Origin: Candidatus Skiveiella danica
GTDB taxonomy: Bacteria > Pseudomonadota > Gammaproteobacteria > Burkholderiales > Burkholderiaceae_C
DNA length: 64,000 nucleotides
Assembly (NCBI GenBank): GCA_016721925.1
Contig: JADKHE010000001.1
Span: forward strand, 186,001 to 250,000
Direction of reading: 5' to 3'
Shown here: positions 41,967 through 51,137 of the stretch, one piece after another
How the letters are laid out: each line of letters opens with the position of its first letter
Position numbering within the stretch: the stretch's first letter is position 1
Made by a program: the position numbers and the translations under genes
Notes under the pieces: generated by a model
What the model was told of the DNA's origin: nothing
The model's database searches: none
The model's input: the letters and a program-made list of their open reading frames with translations, nothing else

Positions 41967-43589
41967 CTATTTGGGCGCGTTCAGCCGCTTCACGCCGGCC
42001 ACGAAGCGCGCCAGCGTCTGCGACAGCACGCCGCTGGGGATGGTGATGTCGATCAGCTGGAAACGCCCACGCGTGGCCAGGGCGTGGTCCAGCGCGGCCT
42101 TCAGTTCGGCGCGCGTGTTGACGCGCACGCCGTCGCCGCCCATGCCGGCGGCCATCTCGGCAAAGCCCCAGTGGCCCAGGTCGTTGAAGCCGGACTCGGG
42201 CTGGAAGGTGCGCAGCATCTCCCAGCTGGCGTTGTTGAACACCAGCACGATCGGGTCCCAGCCGTAGCGGCGGCAGTTGCCCAGTTCCCAGCCGGTCATC
42301 TGGAACGCGCCGTCGCCCACCAGGATCAGCGGCCGCTCGTTCGTGGCGGCCTGCAGGCCCAGCCCGGCCGGCACGCCGAAGCCCATCGTGGCGTAGTAGC
42401 CGGGCGCCACCAGCGCGGTGTGCTGGATTTCCATGGCGGTGAACAGGCAGTCGCCCATGTCGGAGGCGATCGGCAGGCGGCCGTGCGCGGCCATCAGGTC
42501 GTTGACGGCGGTGGCGATGTCGCTCGGGGTGATGGCGGCGTCATCGGCCACCAGCCCGTGCGGGAAGGCGGGGGGCGTCACGGCCAGCGGCTTGTCACCC
42601 GTGCCCAGGCACGCCAGCATGCGTTCGACGACCGCGGCCAGCGGCAGCTGGGAATAGGTGTGGTAGCCGATGGTGACGCGGCCATCCAGCGCCTGGATCG
42701 TCTTGCGCATGTCGATCTTGGTCTGCGAGACGGCGAAGTTGGTGTCGCAGATGATCTCGCCGAGCAGGAACAGGCCGTCCGAGCCCTCCACGAGTTCGGT
42801 GACCTCGGGAAAGCCCGCCACGCCCATGTAGGTGCCCAGCAGGGGCACCTCCTGGTCGGCCAGCAGGCCGCGGCCCATGAAGCTGGTCACCACCGGCACG
42901 CCGAGCCGGCGCGCCAGCTGCGCCACCTGGGCCTCCAGCCCGTAGCGGCGCACCTCCACGCCGGCCATCAGCACCGGCGAGCGGGCGCTGGCCAGCCGCG
43001 CCAGGATCTCGTCCACGCAGGCGGCCAGCGCATCCGGGTCCACCGGCTGCGGCGCCTCGGGCACGACCGGCGCGCAGGGCTCATTCACCATGTCGCGCGG
43101 GATCTCGATGTAGACCGGCTCCGAGCGGCGCAGGCAGCTGGCCAGCACGCGGGCGATGTCGGCCGGCGCGCGCGCGGCGTCGTCCAGGCGCACCTGGTCG
43201 CAGGTGATTTCCTTGAAGATCTGGAACTGCGAGTCCAGCGTCTTGGCCTGGTGGTGCAGCAGCAACCCGGAGCGCGATTCGCCCTTGCCCGGCCCGCCCG
43301 AAAGCACCACCAGCGGCGACTTTTCGGCAAAGGCCGCCGCGATCGAATTGATCATGTTCAGCGCCCCGGCGCCATAGGTGACGGCCGCCACGCCCAGGCT
43401 GCCGTTGATGCGCGCCGAGGCGTCGGCCGCGAAGCCCACGCCGGGCTCGTGCGACAGCGTGTACAGCGGCAGGATCTTCGACTCTTCGATGATGCGGAAG
43501 TAGGGCAGGGCGAAGTCGCCGGGAATGCCAAAGATCTGGCGCGCGCCATGGTCTTTGAGCGCGTGCAGCAGGGATTCGATGAGGTTCAT
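41967..43589 (-). CDS. ppdC: Phenylpyruvate/indolepyruvate decarboxylase
   Basis: The 540-residue ThDP enzyme is closely similar throughout to the Azospirillum phenylpyruvate decarboxylase. It has FGIPGDFALPYFRI with the catalytic SHEPGVGFAADA, GRGLLADQEVPLLGTYMGVAG, and the ThDP motif GDGAFQMTGWELGNCRR ending in NN. It decarboxylates phenylpyruvate and indole-3-pyruvate to the aldehydes, a step toward phenylacetate or indole-3-acetate. ATG 43589 starts the conserved N-terminus MNLIESLLHALKDHGA. It stands alone on its strand; tryptophanase lies 4 kb away. Confidence 0.88.
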   Translation of the reverse strand: MNLIESLLHALKDHGARQIFGIPGDFALPYFRIIEESKILPLYTLSHEPGVGFAADASARINGSLGVAAVTYGAGALNMINSIAAAFAEKSPLVVLSGGPGKGESRSGLLLHHQAKTLDSQFQIFKEITCDQVRLDDAARAPADIARVLASCLRRSEPVYIEIPRDMVNEPCAPVVPEAPQPVDPDALAACVDEILARLASARSPVLMAGVEVRRYGLEAQVAQLARRLGVPVVTSFMGRGLLADQEVPLLGTYMGVAGFPEVTELVEGSDGLFLLGEIICDTNFAVSQTKIDMRKTIQALDGRVTIGYHTYSQLPLAAVVERMLACLGTGDKPLAVTPPAFPHGLVADDAAITPSDIATAVNDLMAAHGRLPIASDMGDCLFTAMEIQHTALVAPGYYATMGFGVPAGLGLQAATNERPLILVGDGAFQMTGWELGNCRRYGWDPIVLVFNNASWEMLRTFQPESGFNDLGHWGFAEMAAGMGGDGVRVNTRAELKAALDHALATRGRFQLIDITIPSGVLSQTLARFVAGVKRLNAPK

Positions 43590-43795
43590 GCAGGCCAGCT
43601 CCGGTTTGTCAGGCAATGCTGGCATTGTGCTGCGCACCGGGTGCAGGGTGCGATCGTTCTTTGGCTCATTCGGGTGTTTTGACGCAGGATTTCTGCAAGA
43701 ACCGTTGGCAGGCATCCGGATTTTCGTCGCAAGGGCGGAGGCGCCGGTGCTTCAGCGGCCCGTCACAGGCCTTTGACGCCGCCATAGCGGCATAT

Positions 43796-43860
43796 CAAGA
43801 ACGAAGTTGGCCTCGCCCCAGCGTGGAATGGTCATGAATAGCTATCAAAGCAGGAGTATT
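43796..43860 (-). repeat. Dispersed ~65-bp repeat, copy 6
   Basis: The minus strand shows aatactcctgctttgatagc, tattcatgaccattcc and acgctggggcgaggccaac. It lies between the GGDEF-hemerythrin gene and the start of ppdC. The rest of 43590-43870 holds no recognisable feature. Confidence 0.75.
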
Positions 43861-43870
43861 CGCTGCCGGT

Positions 43871-45286
43871 TCAGGCCGATGCCCGCAGGAACGGGAAGAA
43901 CTCCCTGTCCGCCCCCAGCATGTGCCGCGCCACCACGTCGTGCGCCAGGAACTGGAACAACTCGCCCACGGCGAGCGTGCCGGCGTGGAAGCGGTTGGTC
44001 ACGTCGGCGGCCTTGTCCACCAGGACGCGGTGGATGGCGGCGTGTTCATCCGCGCCGGGGAATCCGGCGGCGTTGATCAGCACCTCCTCGTCCTGGAAGT
44101 GCTGGACCACGTGGTTGATCAGGTTGTCGATCAGCGTGGCCACCTCATCCTTGGGCCGGTGTTCCAGGATGGCGGCCAGCAGCTCGTTGGAGTCCTTGAA
44201 AAGGCCGCGGTGCTGGGCGTCGATGACGGCGTTGCCACAGTCGTAGGCGGGGCGCCAGGACAGCTGCACGAAGCTGGCGGCGACGTTTTCGCCGACGCTG
44301 GCGCGACCGGGTATTTCGGCCGCCGGCTGGACACGGTTGCGGCCGGTGACGCGGGCCTTGAACATCGCGGCATCGGCACGGTCGAACCACTGGTCAGGCG
44401 TCTCTTCCCGGCCGCATTCGGCCACGCCGATGCTGAGTGTGAGGGTGTTGGCCGCGGTGAAACGTGCAGCCGCCACTTTCTCCCGGAGTTGCCCGGCCAG
44501 CACGGTGGCGGTGGATTGGGTGGTGTTGGGGCACAACACGGCAAACTGGTCGTCGGACCAGCGCGCGAGGGCGTCGGTGGCGCGCAGACTGGCCTGCAGC
44601 ACGATCGCGGTTTCGAACAGGACGCGGTCCCCCGCCTGGGTTCCGAGCTCGGCATTGAGCTGTTGGAAGCCGTCGAGACTGACGAGCAGCAGGCTCAGCG
44701 GGTGGTCGTAGCGGTGCAGGCGCTCCATCTCGTTGGCCACGGCTTCTTCCAGGCGCCGGCGGTTCCAGGCGCCTGTCAGCTTGTCCATGCGGGCCTGGCG
44801 GTCGATGGAGGCCAGCGACTTCAGCAGCTCGCGGTTGGTCTGTTGCAGGCGCTCGAGCGATTGCAGCATGCCTTCGACGGCATCCTGGCCCGCCACGGGC
44901 AGCAGCACGGTGCCAATCATCAGCAGCGTGCCGTCCGCACCGGCCACCGGGAACTTCAGGCACTGGCAATGCGTGGGTTCGCCGTTGACCGTGAAGTCCA
45001 GTTCCGTGTTGAAGCTGACTGCTCCGGTGGCGATGTCCTGGTCGCCCTGGTGGAGCCGGGCGGCGATATCGGGTGCGAATAGCTCGGGGTCGGTCTTGCC
45101 GGTCATGGCGCCGACGGGCAGGCCAGCGAGGGTTTCCAGAATCGGGTTGACGATCTGGTAGCGACCGTCCAGCCCCTTGAGGCCCACCCCGGTGCCCGCG
45201 CTCTGCGGCACCATCATGGACAGCAGTCCCGAAGCCAGGTTGACGTGTTCCCGGGCGATGGCGTGGGTCAGCTCGTTTTCATTCAT
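43871..45286 (-). CDS. PAS, degenerate GGDEF and hemerythrin protein
   Basis: The 471-residue cytosolic protein has a PAS-like domain (about 30-135), a GGDEF-type cyclase domain (about 165-320) and a C-terminal bacteriohemerythrin domain (about 345-470). The cyclase signature is RWSDDQF (S244-F248) instead of RxGGDEF; its fourth residue, a metal ligand, is Gln, so diguanylate cyclase activity is doubtful. Hemerythrin iron ligands are visible: H359 in DAQHRGLF, H396 and E400 in HFQDEEVL, H415/H419 in DEHAAIH, H449/H455 and D460. The likely task is oxygen or diiron-dependent signalling through a non-catalytic GGDEF domain. Confidence 0.85.
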   Translation of the reverse strand: MNENELTHAIAREHVNLASGLLSMMVPQSAGTGVGLKGLDGRYQIVNPILETLAGLPVGAMTGKTDPELFAPDIAARLHQGDQDIATGAVSFNTELDFTVNGEPTHCQCLKFPVAGADGTLLMIGTVLLPVAGQDAVEGMLQSLERLQQTNRELLKSLASIDRQARMDKLTGAWNRRRLEEAVANEMERLHRYDHPLSLLLVSLDGFQQLNAELGTQAGDRVLFETAIVLQASLRATDALARWSDDQFAVLCPNTTQSTATVLAGQLREKVAAARFTAANTLTLSIGVAECGREETPDQWFDRADAAMFKARVTGRNRVQPAAEIPGRASVGENVAASFVQLSWRPAYDCGNAVIDAQHRGLFKDSNELLAAILEHRPKDEVATLIDNLINHVVQHFQDEEVLINAAGFPGADEHAAIHRVLVDKAADVTNRFHAGTLAVGELFQFLAHDVVARHMLGADREFFPFLRASA

Positions 45287-45398
45287 GGCGAAGTCCCGCA
45301 GGCAGTCTGAAGTTTTCGGGGCGGCAGGGCCGCTGCCCGATGCGACTGTACGCCACAAGCCACGGGGTGCCCACCGGGCGAGTCCCTACAATTTGCCC

Positions 45399-46028
45399 AT
45401 GGAAGCCTCCCTTCAGTATTTGCAGACCTTGCAGGGGCTGCCGGCCTACGCACTGGTACTGGGTTTGCTGGTGGCCTGCGGCATCGGCGCGCCGATGAAC
45501 GAAGACATCGTGCTGCTGATCGCGTCGGCGCTCACGCTCACCGGCGTGATGGATCCCGTGCCCTTGATGGCGGTGGCCTGGGTGGGCTTGATCGCTGGCG
45601 ACGCGCTCGTGTTTCATTGGGGGCATCGCTATGGCGCACGCCTGTTGCGGTCGGGGCCGGTCTCCCGCATCGTTCCTGAAGGTCGATTGCTCTCGCTGCA
45701 GGAACGTGTGCGCAGGGGCGGGCCGTTCTACATCTTTGTGATCCGCTTTCTGCCTGGCATCCGCACGGCGCTCTTTTTTGCGGCCGGTTCGCTGAAATTG
45801 CCCTACCGGCATCTGTTCATCTTTGACGGCGCCGCCGCCCTGATCGAATTGCCGCTGCTGGTGTACGGCGTTCGCTACGTGGGCGGGCGTTGGCAGGAGA
45901 TCATGGCGCTCGTCGAGCGGTTTCAGGGCGTCATTGTGGTGGCCGTGCTGCTGTTGCTGGCCGCCTGGATGCTGCGCGGCTGGCAACGCAGGCGCATGGA
46001 AAAGGGCGGTGCACGAAATGGCCCATAA
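45399..46028 (+). CDS. DedA/SNARE-associated family membrane protein
   Basis: The 209-residue protein has the DedA pattern. An N-terminal re-entrant segment (LLVACGIGAPMNEDIVLLIAS) is followed by the signature FVIRFLPGIRTALFFAAGSLKLPYRHLF and two C-terminal helices. DedA proteins act as lipid scramblase/undecaprenyl-phosphate flippase-like membrane proteins. Its last 11 bases overlap the next gene, a sphingosine-1-phosphate-lyase-like enzyme. Confidence 0.88.
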   Translation: MEASLQYLQTLQGLPAYALVLGLLVACGIGAPMNEDIVLLIASALTLTGVMDPVPLMAVAWVGLIAGDALVFHWGHRYGARLLRSGPVSRIVPEGRLLSLQERVRRGGPFYIFVIRFLPGIRTALFFAAGSLKLPYRHLFIFDGAAALIELPLLVYGVRYVGGRWQEIMALVERFQGVIVVAVLLLLAAWMLRGWQRRRMEKGGARNGP

Positions 46029-47475
46029 ACTGCCCGCCAGGGGGCGGCCCGCAGCCGAGGTGCTGGCGGACCTGAAGACCTTTTCCAGCGTCGACCCCGA
46101 CTACCGGCACGGCCGCTTGTGGAGTCTGGCCTACTACCAGGACGAGGACTATGCGGCGTTCCTGGGCGAAGCGTACAGCGCGTTCGCGGGTGCCAACGGC
46201 CTGAACCCGACCGTGTTCAAGAGCCTGAAGCGCTTCGAGAACGAGATCATCGAAGCCACCGCGGCGCTGCTGCACGGCACGCCCGAGGTGTGCGGGGTGG
46301 TGACCTCGGGCGGCACCGAGAGTTGCCTGCTCGCCGTGAAGACCTACCGCGACAGGGCCCGCCAGGTGCGGGGCGTGAGCCGGCCTGAAATGATCCTGCC
46401 GGTGACCGCCCATGTGGCCTGGTTCAAGGCATCGGAGTACTTCGACGTGAAGGTTCGTCTGTTGCCGCTGGACAAGCATCTTCGCGCGGATGTGACCCAG
46501 CTTGAGCGGCTGATCAACCGCAACACCGTGATGATCCTCGGCTCTGCGCCCGAGTACCCGCACGGCACGATCGACCCGATCGAGGCGTTTGGTGAACTGG
46601 CGCTGAAGCACGGCGTTCCCCTGCACGTGGACGCCTGCGTGGGCGGTTTCATCCTGCCCTTCATGGCCATGAACGGGCGCAAGCTGCCATTGTGGGACTA
46701 CCGCGTGCCCGGCGTCACGTCGATATCGGCCGACCTGCACAAGTACGGCTATGCGGCCAAGGGCGCCTCGACCATCACCTACCGCAACCTGGACATCCTC
46801 AAGCACCAGATGTTCGTCTACCAGGACTGGCCCGGTGGCGTCTTCGCCTCGCCGGCGCTGCTGGGCACCCGGCCCGGGGGCGCCTACGCGGCGGCGTGGG
46901 CGGCCATGCAGCACATGGGCAAGTCCGGCTACCGTGATCTGGCCCGACGCACCACCAAGGCCTTCGACCGGATGCGAAAAAGCATCGGGCAGATTCCCGG
47001 GCTGTATGTGATGGGCGAGCCCAGCGGGCCGCTGCTGGGCTACGGCTCAATCGACCCGGACGTCAACATCTACGCCGTGGGTGACCAGATGGACGCAAAG
47101 GGCTGGCAGATCAACCGCCTGCAGAACCCGGACGGCCTGCACGCGATGATCACCGCGCAACACCTTGAGGTCATGGACGCCTACCTGTGCGACCTTAGAG
47201 AATCCGTGGCCACCGTCAAGGCCCATCCCGAGCTGGCCCAGGCCGGCAGCGCCGCCACCTACGGCATGATGGCCCACATCCCCTTGCGCGGCATGGTGAA
47301 GAACCGCGTGCTGGAGATGTTCGCGGGCATGTACAAGGCCGGTGGCGCTCAGATGGACCTGCACGCGGCTTCAGGGCCCGGTGGGGCGGGAGGCGCCCAC
47401 CCCGGAACCCTGGATGCCCTGGTCGAGCGCCTGGCGGCTCTGTACGTGACCTGGAAGCAGCGCCGTCAGGGCTGA
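46018..47475 (+). CDS. PLP-dependent lyase, sphingosine-1-phosphate lyase-like
   Basis: The 485-residue type II PLP-decarboxylase-fold enzyme aligns with sphingosine-1-phosphate lyases. It has GVVTSGGTESCLLAVKTYRD, the cofactor-binding VDACVGGFILPFM, and the PLP-lysine in SISADLHKYGYAAKGAS. The eukaryotic enzyme cleaves phosphorylated sphingoid bases to an aldehyde and phosphoethanolamine. The N-terminal membrane helix of that enzyme is missing here. The overlap with dedA implies coupled expression and a lipid role, though the true substrate is not shown by sequence. Confidence 0.85.
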   Translation: MAHKLPARGRPAAEVLADLKTFSSVDPDYRHGRLWSLAYYQDEDYAAFLGEAYSAFAGANGLNPTVFKSLKRFENEIIEATAALLHGTPEVCGVVTSGGTESCLLAVKTYRDRARQVRGVSRPEMILPVTAHVAWFKASEYFDVKVRLLPLDKHLRADVTQLERLINRNTVMILGSAPEYPHGTIDPIEAFGELALKHGVPLHVDACVGGFILPFMAMNGRKLPLWDYRVPGVTSISADLHKYGYAAKGASTITYRNLDILKHQMFVYQDWPGGVFASPALLGTRPGGAYAAAWAAMQHMGKSGYRDLARRTTKAFDRMRKSIGQIPGLYVMGEPSGPLLGYGSIDPDVNIYAVGDQMDAKGWQINRLQNPDGLHAMITAQHLEVMDAYLCDLRESVATVKAHPELAQAGSAATYGMMAHIPLRGMVKNRVLEMFAGMYKAGGAQMDLHAASGPGGAGGAHPGTLDALVERLAALYVTWKQRRQG

Positions 47476-47485
47476 TGCCGGTCTT

Positions 47486-48257
47486 TCAGGCCGGGGTGGC
47501 GAAGAACGCATTGATCTCGCGGGCCAACCAATTCGGCCGCGTCACGGTCGGGACATGGCCTGCATCTTCGGCCACGACCAGTTTCGAGCCCGCAACGAGT
47601 TCGACCAGTCGTTCCGACGATGTCAAAGGCGCAATGACATCCTGCCGGCCGTGCAGGACCAGCGTGGGCAAGGTGATGGATGCCAGTCGGGATTCGAGGT
47701 CAACCCCTTCGACGCATTCCATCATCTGGACCGCATCCACCGCATTGGATCGATTCACGATCAGCTTGCCCCAGGCGCGCTCGGCCTCGCAATCGGCCTC
47801 GGGCGTGCAGGCGTTGACGAAAGGCCTCCATCGTCGCGCGGAAATCCGCCTTGCAGCCAGCGACGAGCCGATCACGTGCCGGGGTGCGTGCGCCGGAATA
47901 GCGCCCGCCGACGATCACCAGCCCGGTGAATCGCTCCGGGTGCCGCAGTGCCGCCTCCAGGGCGACCATGGCCCCCATGGATTCAGCCGCCAGCACGCAG
48001 GTGTCGATGTTCAGTGCATCGAGCACACGGAACAGGTCGCCGACCAGCAGGTCGAAGGTGATGGCCGGTGCGCTGTGCCGGGTGGCGCCCGTGCCGCGAT
48101 GATCGTAGGTGACGGTTCGCCACGACTGGCTCAGGCGCTCGAAAGGCGCGGCCCACAGCTCTCCGCTTCCCACCCAGCCGCCATGCGCGACGATCGTTCG
48201 AGGTGAGTCTCCGTACGATGTGACGAGCAGTTCGGCGTCGCTGGTCTTGAGAAACAT
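47486..48257 (-). pseudogene. Alpha/beta hydrolase gene with frameshift
   Basis: One hydrolase is split over two frames. The N-terminal part (MFLKTSDAELLVTSYGD, HGGWVGSGELW, nucleophile LAAESMGAMVAL) runs to FRATMEAF. The remainder (VNACTPEADCEAERAWG, acid in HGRQDVIAPL, histidine in AEDAGHVP) continues one frame over. The shift is at a three-base homopolymer (TTT on the coding strand, 47820-47822), where one extra base would explain it. It could be a true mutation or a sequencing error. All catalytic residues survive if the base is removed. Confidence 0.75.
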
Positions 48258-48408
48258 GGCATTTCCTTCGGGTTGTGCAGGTTCGGAGTTTGGGATGCTT
48301 CGGCAGGCACCCAGGCCAGCCGCGCGGCGATGACGGCATTCTTTCACGCCTGCCGCCGGTTGTCGCCGCTACACTGGCCTTGAACCCGAAGTTCCGCAGA
48401 ACCGGAGC

Positions 48409-49674
48409 GTGCGCTTGATTGAAGAACCCCTGACCCTGCCTTGCGGCCACACCGTCGCCAACCGCATCTGCAAGGCAGCCATGACCGAAGGCTTGGCTGA
48501 TGCGCACGACCGCGCCACGGCGGCACACCAGCGCCTGTATTCGACCTGGGCGCGCGGCGGGGCGGCGATCCTGCTGAGCGGCAATCTCATGATCGACCGG
48601 CGTTACCTCGAGCGGTCCGGCAACGTGGTGCTGGAAGACGACAGCGGCTTGGCGCAACTGCGCGCCTGGGCGCAGACCGTGCGCGAGGCCGGCAGCCAGC
48701 TCTGGGCTCAGATCAGCCACCCGGGCCGCCAATGCCCGCGGCTCGCCAACCTGACGCCGCTGGCGCCCTCGGAGATCCAACTCGACATGGCGGGCAATTT
48801 CGGCAAGCCGCGCGCGGCGACCGAGGTCGACATCCAGGACATCATCGGGCGCTTTGCCCAGACCGCGGCGCTGGTCAAGGCGGCCGGCCTCGATGGCGTC
48901 CAGGTGCATTCGGCACATGGTTATCTGCTGTCGCAGTTCCTGTCGCCCCGGACCAATCGGCGGCAGGATCACTGGGGAGGCTCACTGGCCAACCGGGCCC
49001 GCCTGTTGCTCGAAGTGATCCGTGCCGTGCGTGCGCGGGTGGGCCCGGCCTATCCGATATCCGTCAAGCTGAATTCCTCCGACTTCGTCAAAGGCGGCTT
49101 CACGCTGGACGAAAGCATCCAGGTTGTGCAGTGGCTGAACGATGCGGGCATTGACCTGCTCGAAGTTTCGGGCGGCACCTACGAGCAGCTTGAGTTCTTC
49201 AAGCCGCAGCCGGCCAGCGAAATCCGCGACAGCACGCGCGAGCGTGAGGCCATGTTTCTGGAATATGCCAAGTCCATCAAGGCCGTGGCGCGCATGCCCG
49301 TCATGGTCACGGGCGGGTTTCGCACGCGCGCGGGCATGGAGGCCGCACTGACGGGCGGGCACACCGACATGATCGGCCTGGCCCGCCCGTTCTGTCTGGA
49401 TCCAGACTTCCCGGTGCGGATGTTCTCCGGCCAGTTGGATCGCCTGCCCGTGCCCGAAGACCGTCTGGTGCTGGGCAGGGGGTTCTGGGGACCCAACAGC
49501 CCCGCCAGTGCCCTGCGTGCCCTGAACAACCAGGCGCAGGCAGGCTGGTATTACCACCAGATCGAGCGCCTGGGCGCCGGCCTTCCGCCGGCGCCGGGCC
49601 TGAGCCCTTTGCGCGCGCTGGTGGCGCATTTCGTGAATGACTTTGGTCGCGCCCTGCGGCGCAAGCTCGCCTGA
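48409..49674 (+). CDS. NADH:flavin oxidoreductase / old yellow enzyme family
   Basis: The 421-residue TIM-barrel flavoprotein of the ene-reductase group has VANRICKAAMTEG at the start, WAQISHPGRQCPR, DGVQVHSAHGYLLSQFLSP and MVTGGFRTRAGMEAAL. It lacks the 4Fe-4S and second FAD domains of 2,4-dienoyl-CoA reductase, so it is a single-domain ene-reductase. The substrate is unknown. GTG 48409 or TTG 48415 is the start. GGAG at 48404-48407 favours the TTG, six bases inside. It is divergent from the frameshifted hydrolase. Confidence 0.85.
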   Translation: MRLIEEPLTLPCGHTVANRICKAAMTEGLADAHDRATAAHQRLYSTWARGGAAILLSGNLMIDRRYLERSGNVVLEDDSGLAQLRAWAQTVREAGSQLWAQISHPGRQCPRLANLTPLAPSEIQLDMAGNFGKPRAATEVDIQDIIGRFAQTAALVKAAGLDGVQVHSAHGYLLSQFLSPRTNRRQDHWGGSLANRARLLLEVIRAVRARVGPAYPISVKLNSSDFVKGGFTLDESIQVVQWLNDAGIDLLEVSGGTYEQLEFFKPQPASEIRDSTREREAMFLEYAKSIKAVARMPVMVTGGFRTRAGMEAALTGGHTDMIGLARPFCLDPDFPVRMFSGQLDRLPVPEDRLVLGRGFWGPNSPASALRALNNQAQAGWYYHQIERLGAGLPPAPGLSPLRALVAHFVNDFGRALRRKLA

Positions 49675-49722
49675 GCCGCGGTTCGTCGACGCGGTCACCA
49701 CCCGGCGGGCGCCCCGCGATTC

Positions 49723-49941
49723 TCAGTAGTGCGGCGGCCGTTCGTCACGCAGGCTGCGAAAGGCGGCGCCGTCGCCCTCCGGAATTTGCTGGCGCAGGTG
49801 GCCGATCTCGCGGATGAGGGTGTCGATCTGCTGCTGTTGGCGCACGATGACCTGATTCAGCTGATCCAGCAGGTCTTCGGTGAAGCTGGCCTTGATTTCC
49901 AGTTCGGTGAGGCGCCGTGCGGCTTCGTCCAGGGAATCCAT
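49723..49941 (-). CDS. slyX: SlyX family protein
   Basis: The 72-residue coiled-coil protein has the hallmark SlyX layout: LTELEIKASFTEDLLDQLN, then a Gln-rich QVIVRQQQQIDTLIREI helix, and the C-terminal PPHY. Its function is unknown. It ends 48 bp from the ene-reductase and follows the AI-2E-type gene by 4 bp, so they form one transcript. Confidence 0.93.
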   Translation of the reverse strand: MDSLDEAARRLTELEIKASFTEDLLDQLNQVIVRQQQQIDTLIREIGHLRQQIPEGDGAAFRSLRDERPPHY

Positions 49942-49945
49942 GAGG

Positions 49946-51025
49946 TCAACTGCCTTCGGTCGTCGGGCGCGGCGCATTGCCGTCGCCCACCCACGAGTCG
50001 AGCAGCGTGTAGGCCACCGCCAGCAGGACCGGTCCGACGAAGATTCCCACCAGGCCGAATCCGATCAGGCCGCCGATCACGCCGGCAAAGATCAGCAGAA
50101 GCGGAAGATCGGCGCCACGCTTGATCAGGGCCGGCCGCAGGAAGTTGTCCATGGTGGAAACGACCAGCGCCCAGAGCAGCAAAAAGGTGCCCCAGCCGTT
50201 TTCTCCCGTCCAGTAGACCCAGGCCACGGCCGGGAACATAACCAACGCGGGCCCGACCTGGGCGATGCACAGCATCAGCATCACCGCCGTCAGCAAGCCG
50301 GCAAAGGGGATGCCGGCAATTGCCAGCCCGACGCCGCCCAGCCCTGCCTGAACGACCGCGGTCACGCCCACCCCCAGCGCCACGCCGCGAATGGCCTGAC
50401 CGGCCAGCGTGACGGCGTTTTCACCGCTGTGTCCGGCCAGGCGGCGACCGAAACGGTGCACCGCCAGTGCTGCCGATTCACCGCCGGCGTACATCAGGGC
50501 CGAGATGATGACGGTGAGCAGAAACTGAAGCAGCAAGAATCCGATGCTGCCCGCTTGCGAAACCAGCCACTTGGCGATGTTGTCGGCATAGGGCATGAGC
50601 TTGGCGAGCAAACCTGAGGCGCCGGCGGCAATCGCGTCTTCCCAGGACCTGGTGATCTTTTCGCCGACAAACGGCAGCTGGGCGACCCATTGCGGCGGGT
50701 GCGGAAGCGGTGAGGAGGCGATGGACTTGCCGCGTTCGACGATCTCGTCCGAATGGCTGACGATGGTGCCGATGGCCAGCGTCAAGGGCACGAAGAAGAG
50801 CAGCAGCAGCAGCAAGGACATCACCAGCACGGCCAGGCTGCGGCGGCGCCAGAGCCGCGCCTCGAACCACTTCATGACTGGCCAGGTGGCGACCACCAGC
50901 ATGGTGGCCCAGATGACGGCGCCAATGAAGGGACGCAGGATCCAGAACGAGGAGAGGATCAGGCCGCCCAGGAACAGCACGCCCAGCGTCGTGCGGACCA
51001 GGTCGGCAGGTGGTTTTTCTTGCAT
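49946..51025 (-). CDS. ydiK: AI-2E/YdiK family exporter
   Basis: This is a 359-residue polytopic protein of the same family as the gene at 32704-33861. The best-matching features are LGGLILSSFWILRPFIGAVIWATML, LLLLLLFFVPLTLAIGTIV and the C-terminal DNFLRPALIKRGADLPLLLIFAGVIGGLIGFG, as in YdiK. slyX follows 4 bp later. The transported compound is unknown. It is divergent from the outer-membrane barrel gene. Confidence 0.86.
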   Translation of the reverse strand: MQEKPPADLVRTTLGVLFLGGLILSSFWILRPFIGAVIWATMLVVATWPVMKWFEARLWRRRSLAVLVMSLLLLLLFFVPLTLAIGTIVSHSDEIVERGKSIASSPLPHPPQWVAQLPFVGEKITRSWEDAIAAGASGLLAKLMPYADNIAKWLVSQAGSIGFLLLQFLLTVIISALMYAGGESAALAVHRFGRRLAGHSGENAVTLAGQAIRGVALGVGVTAVVQAGLGGVGLAIAGIPFAGLLTAVMLMLCIAQVGPALVMFPAVAWVYWTGENGWGTFLLLWALVVSTMDNFLRPALIKRGADLPLLLIFAGVIGGLIGFGLVGIFVGPVLLAVAYTLLDSWVGDGNAPRPTTEGS

Positions 51026-51137
51026 GGGGCAGTTTTCGGGTTTTTTCGAGGGGATTGGGGTCAAGTGTAGGGGGTCATGCCAAGGCTGGCACGGGGCGGC
51101 GGGCGCAAAATCGCATCGTAGTTGCAGAACCGTGACC

